From: Strigomonas culicis | Taxonomy: Eukaryota > Euglenozoa > Kinetoplastea > Trypanosomatida > Trypanosomatidae | Reading direction: 5' to 3' | NCBI GenBank assembly: GCA_000482145.1 | Contig: AUXH01000338.1 | Location: 1 to 20,863 of the forward strand | Length of the DNA: 20,863 nucleotides | In this document: one piece after another, positions 1-10,286 of the stretch | How positions within the stretch are numbered: position 1 is the stretch's first letter | Layout: each line of letters begins with the position of its first letter | Made by a program: the position numbers and the translations under genes | The notes under the pieces: model-generated | What the model saw: only the letters and a program-made list of their open reading frames with translations | The model's database searches: none | What the model was told of the DNA's origin: nothing

Positions 1-641
1 CAGTACTGACTGCCACACAGTGGAGTGTCCTGCTGTAGCACATGTGCCGCATTCTTGGCCATGGTGTTCACCATGTAGAACCCGCTGTAGCTATTGATGA
101 GTTGTTGAGTAGCACCGCCAATGTACAGCACAGCGCCGCCAGAGCCGCTGTCATCCCACGTCGCCATCGTGTCCTGCAGATAAAAGATGACGTAGTTTTG
201 CGGCACTAGGCTCTGGAAGTGGTACAGCGGCGTCGTGCCCAGCATCGTCGCCTTCGTACCCGAGATCATGATCGTGGAGTGGTACGGGTAGTAGCCCTGC
301 ATGCGAATGGAGGCGTTCGTGACCGTGTTGCCGCTCATGGTCAGGTTGAAGCCGTTCAGCGAAGAGCTGACAGCACTGGAAGACGAGAAGGCGGTCAGGC
401 CGAAGCCGGCGCCGCTGATGCTGCACTCCGTCACGTAGCCCGTGGTGAAGGGCGTCGAGGCCGTCATGCTCGTCAAGTTGTACACGTCGCCGTCAATGGT
501 CTCGTCAGCTCGCGTGAAGTCGCCCGTCACAGAGTACGTCGTCGCGCCCGCGAGATGCGCAAGAAGGGCCACGATGACGGCAGCCGCTAAGTTATGTCTA
601 AAAGACGTAGGAGAGTTAGCAGTGTGCATGGTTGTGGTCAT
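1..641 (-). CDS. Secreted, Thr/Ser-rich putative surface protein, N-terminal part (possibly DGF-1-like)
   Basis: An open frame on the minus strand runs from an ATG at 641 to the window edge without a stop; about 213 residues are visible. A second in-frame ATG lies at 629. After a short hydrophilic lead comes a hydrophobic core (residues 18-31) ending in AGA, a good signal peptide with cleavage near residue 33. The rest is rich in Thr, Ser, Gly and Asn, has short alternating hydrophobic stretches suggestive of beta structure, and has several N-glycosylation sequons (NLT twice, NAS). Third codon positions are strongly G/C. The texture recalls the trypanosomatid dispersed gene family 1 (DGF-1) beta-helix surface proteins, but this is a resemblance only and no diagnostic motif is visible. 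The gene is the first one on the left side of the strand-switch region. Sure that it is a secreted-protein gene; unsure of the family. Confidence 0.72.
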   Translation of the reverse strand, partial: MTTTMHTANSPTSFRHNLAAAVIVALLAHLAGATTYSVTGDFTRADETIDGDVYNLTSMTASTPFTTGYVTECSISGAGFGLTAFSSSSAVSSSLNGFNLTMSGNTVTNASIRMQGYYPYHSTIMISGTKATMLGTTPLYHFQSLVPQNYVIFYLQDTMATWDDSGSGGAVLYIGGATQQLINSYSGFYMVNTMAKNAAHVLQQDTPLCGSQY

Positions 642-656
642 ATATTTATATATGTA

Positions 657-671
657 TGTGTGTGTGTGTGT
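657..671. repeat. (TG)n microsatellite
   Basis: About seven TG units in the probable 5' leader of the minus-strand surface-protein gene, which reads as (CA)n in the transcript. Confidence 0.85.
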
Positions 672-729
672 AGTAAAAGGGAAGAAAAATGTGGATAAAA
701 TACGCGTTTTGGTGGGAAGGATAATAAAA

Positions 730-778
730 CTAATAATATCCAAGGAGATTGGGGGGAAGAAGAAATACGGGAAGTGAG
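730..778 (-). promoter_or_regulatory. Candidate trans-splice tract and acceptor for the minus-strand gene
   Basis: Purine-rich plus-strand sequence at 740-778 reads as a pyrimidine tract on the minus strand and is followed there by an AG (positions 731-730). Use of this acceptor would give a 5' leader of about 88 bases before the ATG at 641. Confidence 0.4.
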
Positions 779-1974
779 GAGCTGTAAGTGGTGGAAAGGG
801 CTGCCTTTGCAAGAAAAGTAATACCTTAGTGAGTATCGATTCGCTGTGGCATATGTATATTCTGCTCCTCTTTTGTGACTTGGCAAATATGTGATGGCTT
901 TGACATCACAGTGAAATCTATTCTAAAAAAATGATAGATGTGGATCATAAAGATGACTGGCGGTCAAAAGAAAATTACTCACATCGGGTGTGTACTTCGC
1001 ACAAGGAGTTCAAGACAGAGAGGGGGCCCCGTGACGACAAGCGTAGTGAGGGCACCTTCCACAGAGGGGAGCTCGTTGAGTAATGGTTTTATTCTCTCCA
1101 TGTCACTCAGCTACATATTTCTGTGTCAACCTGATTATGATAAGCTCTTGTCAGTTTGTCCAAAACAGAAACACATGAAAACAGTTTCATGGCACGGAGA
1201 AGACAATGCATGTGCTCACAAAAATATTACTTAAAACACCTTATCATTGTGTTTAATTTGGCCATTTTTACACTTCAATTAAGGAAGTAGACGTGAGACT
1301 TGAGAAAGAGCAAAATGGGCAGCGCTTGGAAGTGGTAGAACGAAAAATACTAAAGGAGAGAACTAAAAGAGGTAGCACAATGGAAAGTACAAAAAAGAAC
1401 TTATCATCCCTGTAACATGCGCAATAACAAAAAAAAATTCTATAGTATTTTAAACGATATGTGAATTAAGAAGAATACTGTCTTGGAAAGAAGTGAAACT
1501 TTTTTTGCACTGCAGTCTTCGCAATAAACACAAGTTCGAAAAGAAAGTAGCTCAGTTAAACTACCCTACACCCAGAAGGCAAGAAAACCTCAAAAAACGA
1601 TTGAACATTCTCTAAATAAAAGAAGAAAAAAGTATCTGCTTCTCACTAATAGGAACGGTTTTAGCACGTGTTTTCAATCTGATGTTAATACTACATTATG
1701 GAGCACATTATCTTTGGTAGCATTCCGCACCATGCAATCGAAAGAAAAGTGAAATGAACGTTAGAAAGGGCAGAAGAGAGCAATGACGTAACAAATTCAT
1801 CAAGGAGGAAATCTTATCCGAATGCAATTTAATAACATACAAGCATCCACAACCACTTCAGTGTAAAAATACAGAATCCTCCGAAGGAACAAATCATTCC
1901 CACACTTCAATCCCACAAAGGTGGCGAAGAGAGAATGACCCCCACGCACCGCCGCCATTCTAAAAACGAAACCA

Positions 1975-2650
1975 CTGGCATGGCGCTGGCCCCCCCCTCC
2001 CTCCGATGGGAAAGAGAAAGGGTTATGTTGGGACACCGGGCCGTCAGCCGGGCCAGATGACCCGGGCCCCGCCCACGGCGCGCCAACGCCCCGGCCCGCC
2101 GGCGGCACAAGGAGAAGACAGCGGAACCGAAGCCGCGCGCATTGGACACTGACAAAGGACGGGGCCAACCATTAAGGCAAAACAACCCGCACGGGGACTT
2201 GCCAAGCATTACCCAGCGGGGGCGCCCTTGGTCAGCAATCTTTTCTTTGGTAGACCCCCCCCCCAAAAGTAGGGGGAAGCCAGGGTCGAGCCATCGTGGC
2301 AAGAGGTCGGCGATCCTCCTCCTTTAAGCACTCCAGAGCCCAGCAAAGTACATTTCCACGTTTCCGATTCAGCTCGTCTGTTCCAGGTCCAAGCGCCCGC
2401 GCGAAGCAGCGCCACCCATCGAGGAGCGTTCTGGCATAGTGAGCCCTTTTGGCGACGCGCTTGCTGAGTAAGACCCCGCCCCCCGGTCGGCCCACCCCGC
2501 CGGTGTGGAATTTATTGGCGGGGTTGACCTTTTCCTCGTGGGAAACCCCGGTCATATGCAAAAACGCGGCGCCAGCAACGCCACCCGCCTCGGGCGGCTT
2601 GCAAGTGCTGATTGTACCGGGGGCGGCGACGGCGACCCCCCCCCCCTCGG
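1975..2650 (-). promoter_or_regulatory. GC-rich, G-rich-on-minus half of a probable Pol II start region
   Basis: The plus strand carries C runs at 1990-1997 (8), 2255-2264 (10), 2479-2484 (6) and 2636-2646 (11), in a GC-rich context, so the minus strand is G-rich. The minus strand is the one transcribed toward the gene at 641. GT/G-rich tracts on the coding strand are the known hallmark of trypanosome Pol II start regions. Exact start sites cannot be read from the sequence. Confidence 0.5.
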
Positions 2651-2869
2651 GCATTTCCCACCCGGCGGATGCCAACCGTTGCGTCATATATGAAAAAGGC
2701 GAGGTGGCGGGTTCAGAGGCATACGTGAGCATTTGGAGGGATCCGGGCCCCTCGTGGCACAGCGTGGGGATCAAGCCCGCTCGTCCCAGAGGTCCGCATT
2801 GCTTGCGCTAAGCCTTTTGCGGCGCGCTGCCGCGAGCTTGGCAACGTCAGCAAGTCTTCGTCATGCCAC

Positions 2870-3990
2870 ACATCATGCATGCTTCCGTTGTGCTATTCTC
2901 ATACTTGGCGAGGGGGCCGCCTTGCCCGTCTTTTCACTTATCCCCTTTGGCCGTAGTTTTCACCTTTCGCCGTTGCGTTGCCCATTGTCTCGACGATGTT
3001 TGGATGGTGTTTTTTTTTTTTTTGGTCCATCTTGCAGGCCGAAAGCACTTGATTCCTTTTACTTGTTTAAAAATGAGCTCGATCCTGACGACTGCCTTTC
3101 CCACCAGAGTGGCCTGCCTCCAGGCCGTGGGTATTTGCCCGGCGCGGTGCTTTCTATGCGCTGCGTATCGGCGGCTTTCCCCTCTTACCACGGCGCGAAA
3201 GCTGGATCTTATCCATCGCAAGTGGCTGCGTCCATTGCCCCTTCGAGTCCGCGGCGCAAGCCCCAGCGCGGTGTTTGTCAAATGTTGCATTTTCTCATCT
3301 TTGGGAAGGGGTTGTTTCTCCTCTTAGGGGGGTGTCGGTCCCATACGCGGCATCTCGGGCGCCTTGTCTTGAGGCCGAGGCGTTGCCGACCAGTGTTGCG
3401 TGGGCGGATTTGTGTTAAAGCTCGGCGTCTTGTGGGGAAAAATGAATGCGGCTTGTGTTCCTTGTTTTCTCAACGCTGCTGTTGTCGTGGGTTTTCGGTG
3501 CCTGCCACGGGTCTGGGCCGCGGCGGTTGGCCCCGTGGGGTCGTTGCCAAGGGCCTGTTTTCTGTGTGAACAGCCGCCTTTGGGCATCGGGCGTGGCACC
3601 CCTTTGGGCGTGGCTTGGTTTCCCGCCGCGGCGCGTGTTTGTGCGTGTGTGTATGTATGTGTGCATGTTTGTGTGTGCTGTTTTGGGGATATGGGTGGGG
3701 GGGGGGGGCCCATGTCGCTGGGCCCTCGCCGTGGTTGTGTGTCATTTTTCTCCCCGTGCGCCGGCCGGGGTTCTGGTGGGTGCGAGGGGCCGAAAACCGC
3801 CGGGGCGGGCCCCGGGGGTGCTTTTCCGGAACGCCGAGGATTTGGTCAATTCGGGTTTTGAGTATTGCGGGGCGCGTCATCACCAAGGGGCCGCTTTGGT
3901 GGGGGGGGGTGGGGCTTCTTGCGCGGTGGCCAGTGGGTGCCCCGGGGCCTGGCATAGGTTGCGCCGCAAATTGCGCGCGCACACGCACAC
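2870..3990 (+). promoter_or_regulatory. GT-rich half of a probable Pol II start region directed rightward
   Basis: From about 2870 the plus strand becomes rich in G and T: a T run around 3010-3023, alternating GT/GTAT at about 3638-3680, a 12-G run at 3697-3708 and a 9-G run at 3901-3909 followed by TGGGG. This is the mirror image of the left half. It faces the nine plus-strand genes that begin at 6010. GT-rich segments of this kind can drive directional Pol II transcription in African trypanosomes; applying that here is inference. Confidence 0.5.
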
Positions 3991-5760
3991 AAAATGAAAG
4001 TACATTAGGATTCCTTTTGTGTATTACTTGCGTAGAAGCGTGTTCTCTTGAAGCTTTTTAACGTGTACGTCTGCATGTTTTCCTTATGAGAAAAAGACAG
4101 AAAGATTGTTTAAGGACAACGTAATGGTGCTCTTTTGGAGGATGAGTGACTAAACTTGTAAGGAGTTTCAATGTAAAGGTACCTGAAGTTTTTTTTTCTT
4201 TTGCTGTACTTGGAGTTTATCACGCTCAGCCTCTGCAGTAAATCGGAGAAAAAAGGTTTGTTTAACCTCCTCCCTTTTTTTCAGAATGCTTGCGATCACA
4301 ATTCAAGTGTCTCTAGGTGGTACGCACGGCACAAACGATAAAGCGTAGACACCACAATCTAACATTCTGAATAATCACTTGTGTTCAGTGGGAACACTTC
4401 AAAAAAGAAAACACTGCACATGCAGACTAAATAATAATGAGAATGAGAAGCGAAGTTTGAAAATGGAAGAAAAAGGAGAGGAAGTTTTCTTTAGACAACA
4501 CATTAATGTAAAAAAAGGAAAATCTTGTATGTACGTAAAAAATGGTAGGAAAACAGTGTTTTTAACAAGTTTAGCAGGATTTGTACTTTTGTACTTTCAA
4601 AGAAATTATTTGCCACCTTTGTGCATGAGCTTGTTTTTATTATGTGAGTAAAAGCGAGTCTATAGGAGGAAAGAGACACCCCAGGAGTCAGAAAACAGAC
4701 TTAACGGGTCTATAGTGAGTTGAAAAAGGCACTTTCCCATATGTTCAGCTTGTTCCACTGCTTTTTTTTTTGTGCTCAAAAAAGGTATTAACTGAAGTGA
4801 AGTGTGATTCGTTTTTCTCTTCCCCTTTGTTGTGACCTCCGCTTATCAAAGATTTCTATTATCTATCTATCTAACTGTATATAAATATGTACATTTGTAT
4901 ATGTATGTAGTTTTTCCTACTTTTGTATTTCTGTGTCTCTTTTTTTATTCACTCCTTTTTTTGTATAAGAGTATTGGCTTCCTTTTTTTAATTGGAAAAA
5001 GAGAGAATGCTTTCTTTCCACTGATCCAAGGATGTGAACGATTTTTTATTGTTGAATGGTAAGTGGAGCCACTGTAAGAAGGGGATTAAAACAAAAAAGC
5101 AGTTACAGCCACTTTACAATATTGCGAGTGGAATACAACAGCTAAATGAATTTCCACACTACCCTACATAATCATTGTGCAATTGAAGACAAGAAACAGT
5201 GCAGATTTTTTTTTTTTGAAGGATGTATGTATACTTTCAGAGGCGACTCTTTATGTTGCAAGTATTTGTATTTTTGACATTATTTATTGTATTTACACCT
5301 TTAAGTTATCGATGTGACGTCCTCACAAAACATTAATAATGACCGTTACATTATGTATTGTATGCATATATACATTTAGGAGTGTAGGTACTACATTTCA
5401 AAGGGCATATAAAGCGCAGTTTGTCGCATGAGGAAGTACTACCTTCCTCCTTCTTCCATTTATTTTGTCTTTGTAAAAACACTGAGACAGCAAGCAAACG
5501 CTGAAGAAAGCAATATATAGAATTAAAAAGAAATGCTTTCAATACATATTCTGTACACAAATGCATTACATCAGGTAAGTTTTTTTTTTGTTGTTGTACA
5601 AGTGTTGACCACCTCTTGTCACCCTTTCTCTTTCTCTCATTCCTTCTTTCTCTCTTGCTTTACCTTTATACTGCATCTCTTTTCTTTTTTGCTACTCTCA
5701 TTTTTTTTTTCTCCAAAAATAAATAGTCATATCCTTTTACAGATCAGAGGAGAACCTTTT

Positions 5761-5979
5761 TACAATTCCTTTTTTTTTCTTTTCTCTTGTGCTTCTTGTT
5801 AGATTTACATAGAAAGAAAACCACTACTTCTTCAGAAGATTTCTTTTCGTTTTTCTTATTAGTTTACATCTTCATTGCTTTATCATAGATTTTTTCTTTC
5901 TTTCGTGTTCCCCTCTCACGCTTTTGTATTTAATACAATTTCCATTCCTTTCGTCACTGTTTTGAGGCTTACCTTTCAG
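5761..5979 (+). promoter_or_regulatory. Two candidate trans-splice acceptors for the condensin gene
   Basis: A long T/C tract at 5770-5800 ends in TTAG (AG at 5801-5802), and a second tract ends at TTTCAG (AG at 5978-5979). The distal site gives a 207-base leader, the proximal one 30 bases. Neither leader contains an ATG before 6010, so both deliver the same protein. The distal leader would include CATAGAAA at 5808-5815. Confidence 0.5.
5808..5815 (+). promoter_or_regulatory. Exact match to the CATAGAA(A/G) cycling octamer
   Basis: The octamer CATAGAAA sits just after the distal splice acceptor at 5802, inside the longer possible 5' leader of the condensin gene. In Crithidia this element directs S-phase accumulation of mRNAs for replication and kinetoplast proteins. 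One exact match could be chance. Confidence 0.35.
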
Positions 5980-6009
5980 ACAGGTAGATAATAGATTTGG
6001 AGTAGCAAT

Positions 6010-9000
6010 ATGGCAGAGCTTCTTGAATTTTTCGTCCCAACAAAGGCGCAGGATTTGGAGTGTGAAGAAAAACAAGAATTGGATCATTTTGTTATTGAGA
6101 CAGCGTGCGATTTTGATGTACCCCCTGAGCAGCAGCTCGATGATCTAACCAGATTGTTTGATGCTCTTCACCGTGAAAAATCGCCGACCGCTTTATTCAC
6201 GAAGCCTGAACTTTTTTACCCACTTTTCAGCTACGTGAAGGCATTACAAGATAGAGAATTGAATTCAGATGTCACACGAGCTTCCCGACACAAAATTTGC
6301 CATGAAATAGGTGAGCGCATGAAGAAGCTGTTGCAGGTCACGCTGGCATTTATTAAGAAACAAAAAACCACTGAAAAAACCGAGAGCAAGGCTCTCGTTG
6401 TTTGCCTTCGCTCCACATTAAAAATGTACGCTTTCATCCTATGTGGAGTGCTCTCTTCCTCCGCCCCGACAGAAGATGAAGAGGGTGCAGCCCTGTCGCA
6501 GCACCGAGCAAATAAAAAGCGCAAGAGGCGCGAAGCCATTGGCTTTGGTGATGATAATAGCGGTGTGGACATGGACGGCCGTGAACTCGCGCTGAACTCT
6601 CTTGTCGAGCTTTGCTCCAAAGAGGTGATGTATATTTGGCCAAATGAAGTCCTGGAGCACGGCCTTTTGAACGTCATGCTTTCCATGTCATTGCACATGA
6701 TTACTCAAAAAGCAAATATTGGGGATGACGCTCAGTCTATTTCAAGTTCTCTGGCTCTTCTACTGGCACGTGTCACGAGCTGCATGCTTTTTAAGAACGC
6801 TAACATCGACCCAGCTGATCTTGTGTCGCCAATGATAGAGCTCGCTATGAAATCAGACTGTGCCGCCACTTTTCTTTCTAAACTCGTGTCGGATATTGAG
6901 CAAGAAGAAAGCGTATCCGACCAATCTCAAGCACTACTCGAGTCACTTTTTAAAGGGATGTCCCATGCCGCCCTCGACGATGCACCGAATGACAACGTTG
7001 CGGCTAAAAATATCTCTTTATTCTTTAGCGAAGTCGCCAAAAAAAGTGTGAGCGCGACTGTGAAAATGTGCGATTTCATCTTGCCTGTTTTGCAAAGCGA
7101 AAACTATGACATTCGTAAGGCTATCATCACGTGCATTGCAGAAATGATTGTGCAGAGATACACAGGGCTTTCACGGAGCTCTTCTGACGACGCTGCGCGG
7201 AACCAGTACCTGAACGAGCTCCTCTTTCGCATCATGGATATCAACCCGTTTGTCCGTAATCACATTCTGCACATATGGGAGCGTCTCGTGGACATCAAGG
7301 CGGTGCCGAAGCGCTACCACCTCGCCCTCACCGAAGCACTAGTCGGACGCCTGGAGGACAGGAACTACTTGGTTCGTGACGCGGCTATGGCAACAATTTC
7401 TTCCATCTTGCGGCGGAACTGGTTTGGTCAAGTTCTTAATGCGGAGCTCGTGAGCGAGAAATTACTCGAATGCACAGAAGAGGCACGTCCGGTATTAAAC
7501 GGGGTGTGCAGCGTAGAGGACGCGCTGAATACCATGCGCTCACAGTTCCAGCCAGTCGAAGAGGAGGGCGAAGATCCGCTTTCGGGCGAGGAGCCAGCGG
7601 AGCCGCGTGCGGAGCTAAATCTGTCGGAGGAGCAGATGACTGTTGTCAATCGAGTTCTGTTTTATGAGAATACACTGATTTTTATTGCGCATATCAAGAA
7701 GGCACTGCAGTACGCAGTCCAACTGTTAGACAGCAGAACGGACCGTGACGTGATCGAAGCCATCAAGCTCATTGTTGCCTGCTCCGAGTACCGCTTGGAG
7801 GCGGGTGACAAGGCATTCCTTAAAGTACTTGTGATGGCGTTTGAGGGCGAGATGAAGATCCAACTTGCTGTGCGGGATGCATTTGTGGAGGTCATTTTCG
7901 TCTCACTGGGTCGTCTCTCGGGTTCTCCGATGACCAGGGCCACTGCTAGCGCGCAGAAGCTAATTGCAATACTGAAGATGGCGTCTGAGGGAGAAGTGAG
8001 TGCTGTTGAGCGCATCTTTTTTCTCTTGAAAAGCAACCCTGCCTTTTCTCGGCATATTTCCGGACACTTTATTGATGCCGTTTGGGGTATTGCAGAGGGT
8101 TCGGTGGACCAAGAGGCGTCGATAGAAGACCGGCGGACCGCCATGCGCGTGTACAGCTTGCTAAGCAAGTTTTTCTGGAAGGACCTTCGCACCCGCAAGG
8201 AGAGCATACTCGACTTTCTGGTGTCAGATTCCATTAAAGATAATACGGTGATTTCCTATGTGTTCACGGCGTTGGAGCAGCAGGCCCTAGATCCACAGTT
8301 CGTTCCTATAGCTGCATCAGTTGACCCTACAGCCCACCCGGAGCTGAAGCACCTTGTGACGCACCTTTGCCGTAGCACTACCGCTGTGGCGTCGTGGATG
8401 CGGTTAGCTCAGGCTGCCGTGAACGCCATCCATCACTTGTGTGAGCTTCCTGTGGTACTATTTACATACGTTTTGCAGTATCTCGGTGACCGTATACAAC
8501 TCCACAACGACCCCAATGCGAAGACGCAGTTGTTCTTTTTGGTTGGCATCACAGCGCTGAAGCAGTTGGTGTCCGTGGAGACAACGGAGCGGGTTCAGAT
8601 CAAGTCGTTAGAGGACGCTCCTAACGTGCAGTCGAATAACGGCAACGCTAGCCGTGGTGGCGACTCCATGCACAAGGAGTTGGGGTTTGGATCGCAAGAG
8701 TGTCAGCGTCATGCAATACAAGAATTGGCACAAAAGCGGAAGCAAGCTATCGTCACGGAGGGTTCCATTTGGTTTCAGTTCGCCTGCGTTGTGGTGGAGA
8801 CCTGTCGACAGAAGCCCATGGCACAGACCACGGAGAACCCGTATGAACGCATTGCTGCCGTTATGGCACTGTGCTACCTCATGATTGTCAACGAGGAATT
8901 CTGCTCTCAAAACCTGAACCTCCTCTTTTCCTTGGTGGCGAATAAAAAGGAGCTATGGGTGATCAAGACGAACATTGTCATTGCTCTCGGTGACTTGGCC

Positions 9001-9723
9001 TGTGTGCACCCGAACCTGCTGGGTCCCTACCTCAACGTCCCCACAACAGGCTTTTTCAAGTTACTCGTCGACGACGACGTCCGCGTGCGCGCGGTCACCA
9101 TCCAGGTGTGCTCGCACTTGGTATTGGGTGAAATGCTTCGCATCCGCGATCACTTGTACACTATTGTGAAGCTGGTGGCGGACCCGGATGAAACGATTGC
9201 CAGCAACGCGGTGACCTTTGTGCAGAACTTGGCCATGAAGGAAAAGGAGAAGACGGGCAACCTCATCCCACCATTGGTCACTGAGTTGAGCGCTGTGATG
9301 CCCAGTGACAAGTTCCAGCTTGCGATGCGCTCCTTACTGGAGCGCGTGGAGGGCGATAAGCCTACCGTGTCCCTCATTGATCGTCTCTGTCGGCGCTTCA
9401 AGCCCTACTTTGAGAAGAACAAGAAGAGACTTCAACTTGCGCTTAACATTGTATTCTGTCTTGGTGAGCTGAGCTACAGCACCGAGGGCCCCACGAAGCA
9501 GATCATGTCCGAGGCGTGCTATCAGCAGTACAAGGATTGGTTGCGCAACCCAGACGTGTTGGAGTGCTTCAAGGCAATCGCCGCAAAGGCGAAGCGCGCT
9601 GGACGGGCCGGTGCCGAGCGCAGAGACAAAACAGCTTTAGAAGAATGGGAGGCTCGCATGATGGCCGACTCTTGTTCTCAGAATGAAGCAGAAAGACCGG
9701 AGGAAGTGGACACCGCCGCATGA
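6010..9723 (+). CDS. CND1: Condensin complex subunit 1 (CAP-D2, Cnd1 family)
   Basis: A 1237-residue HEAT-repeat protein, the non-SMC subunit that binds the SMC2/SMC4 condensin ring and helps load it on DNA for chromosome compaction and segregation in the nucleus. The clearest family signature is at about residues 945-1110, a run of HEAT helices with blocks such as NIVIALGDLA and DPDETIAS that matches the conserved Cnd1 C-terminal domain. A block near residue 540 onward (NRVLFYENTLIFIAHIKKA) and the stretch around 415-470 also fit CAP-D2. A basic cluster at 168-174 (NKKRKRR) may be a nuclear localisation signal. Length is close to, slightly below, the usual 1200-1400. The ATG at 6010 is the first one after both candidate splice acceptors. 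It is the first gene of the rightward unit. The C-terminal tail is short, acidic and alanine-ended. Identity is confident. Confidence 0.94.
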   Translation: MAELLEFFVPTKAQDLECEEKQELDHFVIETACDFDVPPEQQLDDLTRLFDALHREKSPTALFTKPELFYPLFSYVKALQDRELNSDVTRASRHKICHEIGERMKKLLQVTLAFIKKQKTTEKTESKALVVCLRSTLKMYAFILCGVLSSSAPTEDEEGAALSQHRANKKRKRREAIGFGDDNSGVDMDGRELALNSLVELCSKEVMYIWPNEVLEHGLLNVMLSMSLHMITQKANIGDDAQSISSSLALLLARVTSCMLFKNANIDPADLVSPMIELAMKSDCAATFLSKLVSDIEQEESVSDQSQALLESLFKGMSHAALDDAPNDNVAAKNISLFFSEVAKKSVSATVKMCDFILPVLQSENYDIRKAIITCIAEMIVQRYTGLSRSSSDDAARNQYLNELLFRIMDINPFVRNHILHIWERLVDIKAVPKRYHLALTEALVGRLEDRNYLVRDAAMATISSILRRNWFGQVLNAELVSEKLLECTEEARPVLNGVCSVEDALNTMRSQFQPVEEEGEDPLSGEEPAEPRAELNLSEEQMTVVNRVLFYENTLIFIAHIKKALQYAVQLLDSRTDRDVIEAIKLIVACSEYRLEAGDKAFLKVLVMAFEGEMKIQLAVRDAFVEVIFVSLGRLSGSPMTRATASAQKLIAILKMASEGEVSAVERIFFLLKSNPAFSRHISGHFIDAVWGIAEGSVDQEASIEDRRTAMRVYSLLSKFFWKDLRTRKESILDFLVSDSIKDNTVISYVFTALEQQALDPQFVPIAASVDPTAHPELKHLVTHLCRSTTAVASWMRLAQAAVNAIHHLCELPVVLFTYVLQYLGDRIQLHNDPNAKTQLFFLVGITALKQLVSVETTERVQIKSLEDAPNVQSNNGNASRGGDSMHKELGFGSQECQRHAIQELAQKRKQAIVTEGSIWFQFACVVVETCRQKPMAQTTENPYERIAAVMALCYLMIVNEEFCSQNLNLLFSLVANKKELWVIKTNIVIALGDLACVHPNLLGPYLNVPTTGFFKLLVDDDVRVRAVTIQVCSHLVLGEMLRIRDHLYTIVKLVADPDETIASNAVTFVQNLAMKEKEKTGNLIPPLVTELSAVMPSDKFQLAMRSLLERVEGDKPTVSLIDRLCRRFKPYFEKNKKRLQLALNIVFCLGELSYSTEGPTKQIMSEACYQQYKDWLRNPDVLECFKAIAAKAKRAGRAGAERRDKTALEEWEARMMADSCSQNEAERPEEVDTAA

Positions 9724-10111
9724 GTCCATCCTTACCCTTCGTGTTGTACCTCCCCACGACTCGTACACGTGACTGTGGATGCGTAACTGGGTGTACTTCT
9801 AACACATAAACATGGTTTTCAACAGACACCAATAGAATAGATTCTTTTGTTTGTTTCTTTCCTATTTTTTTTTTGTTCGCGTTGGTTAGTGTTGTCTATG
9901 TTTCTCTCTCTCTCTCTCTCTCTCTAGGAGTGTGCTTCACTCGGTCTCGGATATGAAATCTATGTTGACAAAAAAAAAAATCATAGTGATGGGAGAGAGA
10001 ATTGTTGCATTCTACATCAATAAAGCACAATCTCGCTAATTGACAAACCCCATATGCGTAGCGCCCATACTTCTCACTCCACGGCATCTCTTCTACAGCT
10101 GTTAATAATAG

Positions 10112-10188
10112 TATATATTTTTTTTCTTCACCTTTTCTCTTTTTATTGTCGGTTGCTGTTACTGTTGCCCTTGTGCATTGTTTCTCAG
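10112..10188 (+). promoter_or_regulatory. Polypyrimidine tract and probable trans-splice acceptor for the kinase gene
   Basis: T-rich sequence ends in TTTCTCAG with AG at 10187-10188. The first ATG downstream is at 10287, in frame with the kinase domain, which supports that start over any upstream extension of the open frame. Confidence 0.6.
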
Positions 10189-10215
10189 CTTCACACATTG
10201 TGTCTCTACGTCTAT

Positions 10216-10239
10216 TATATATATATATATATATATATA
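10216..10239. repeat. (TA)n microsatellite in the kinase 5' leader
   Basis: Twelve TA units followed by more TA-rich sequence. Read through, it would encode alternating Tyr and Ile, which shows that the upstream extension of the kinase frame is not protein. Confidence 0.85.
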
Positions 10240-10286
10240 CATACTATATATACATACAATACACAAGTGAACTCCTCCAAGTTTCT

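Larger units (their letters stand above)
642..6009. other. Divergent strand-switch region, no convincing gene
   Basis: The minus-strand gene at 641 and the plus-strand gene at 6010 point away from each other across about 5.4 kb. The left flank (642-1974) is A/purine-rich on the plus strand and the right flank (3991-6009) is T/pyrimidine-rich, so each flank is pyrimidine-rich on its own sense strand. Between them lies a GC-rich island. Short open frames occur (for example 938-1234 and 4463-4651) but have no recognisable product. In trypanosomatids such regions hold the start sites of two polycistronic transcription units and often a replication origin; that role is inferred from layout. Confidence 0.8.
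9724..10286 (+). other. Intergenic: condensin 3' UTR and kinase 5' leader
   Basis: About 560 bases without a gene. It holds the condensin 3' UTR, a (CT)n tract at 9903-9925 followed directly by AG (9926-9927), a second pyrimidine tract ending in TTTCTCAG (AG at 10187-10188), and a (TA)n microsatellite. The second acceptor gives a 98-base kinase leader without an ATG; the (CT)n-AG site could serve as an alternative acceptor. Confidence 0.7.

Noticed and set aside
151..590. Minus-strand frame 151-426 and plus-strand frames 219-777
   Set aside because: They are out of frame with or antisense to the signal-peptide-bearing frame that stays open from 641 to the window edge.
938..1234. 98-residue frame in the strand-switch region
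   Set aside because: No recognisable domain, ordinary AT-rich codon use, orientation toward the presumed start region, and no clear splice tract. Kept only as an unlikely possibility.
2270..2300. CCAGGGTCGAGCC as a possible remnant of an ingi/L1Tc-type retroposon
   Set aside because: Too short a match; no reverse transcriptase fragments, poly-A tail or target-site duplication could be seen.
2733..4061. Several overlapping long frames on both strands in the GC-rich island
   Set aside because: GC-rich DNA has few stop codons. The frames overlap in all phases, are Gly/Arg/Pro/Val-rich and low-complexity, and none has a domain.
4463..4651. 62-residue AT-rich frame with a hydrophobic end
   Set aside because: Composition equals the surrounding non-coding DNA and the codon use differs from the real genes.
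642..6009. tRNA or other Pol III genes in the strand-switch region
   Set aside because: Such genes are common there in trypanosomatids, but I found no tRNA B-box-like sequence with a plausible fold. A tRNAscan search would be decisive.
10146..10286. Upstream extension of the kinase (Tyr/Ile repeats)
   Set aside because: Starts at TTG, spans the splice acceptor at 10188 and the TA microsatellite.
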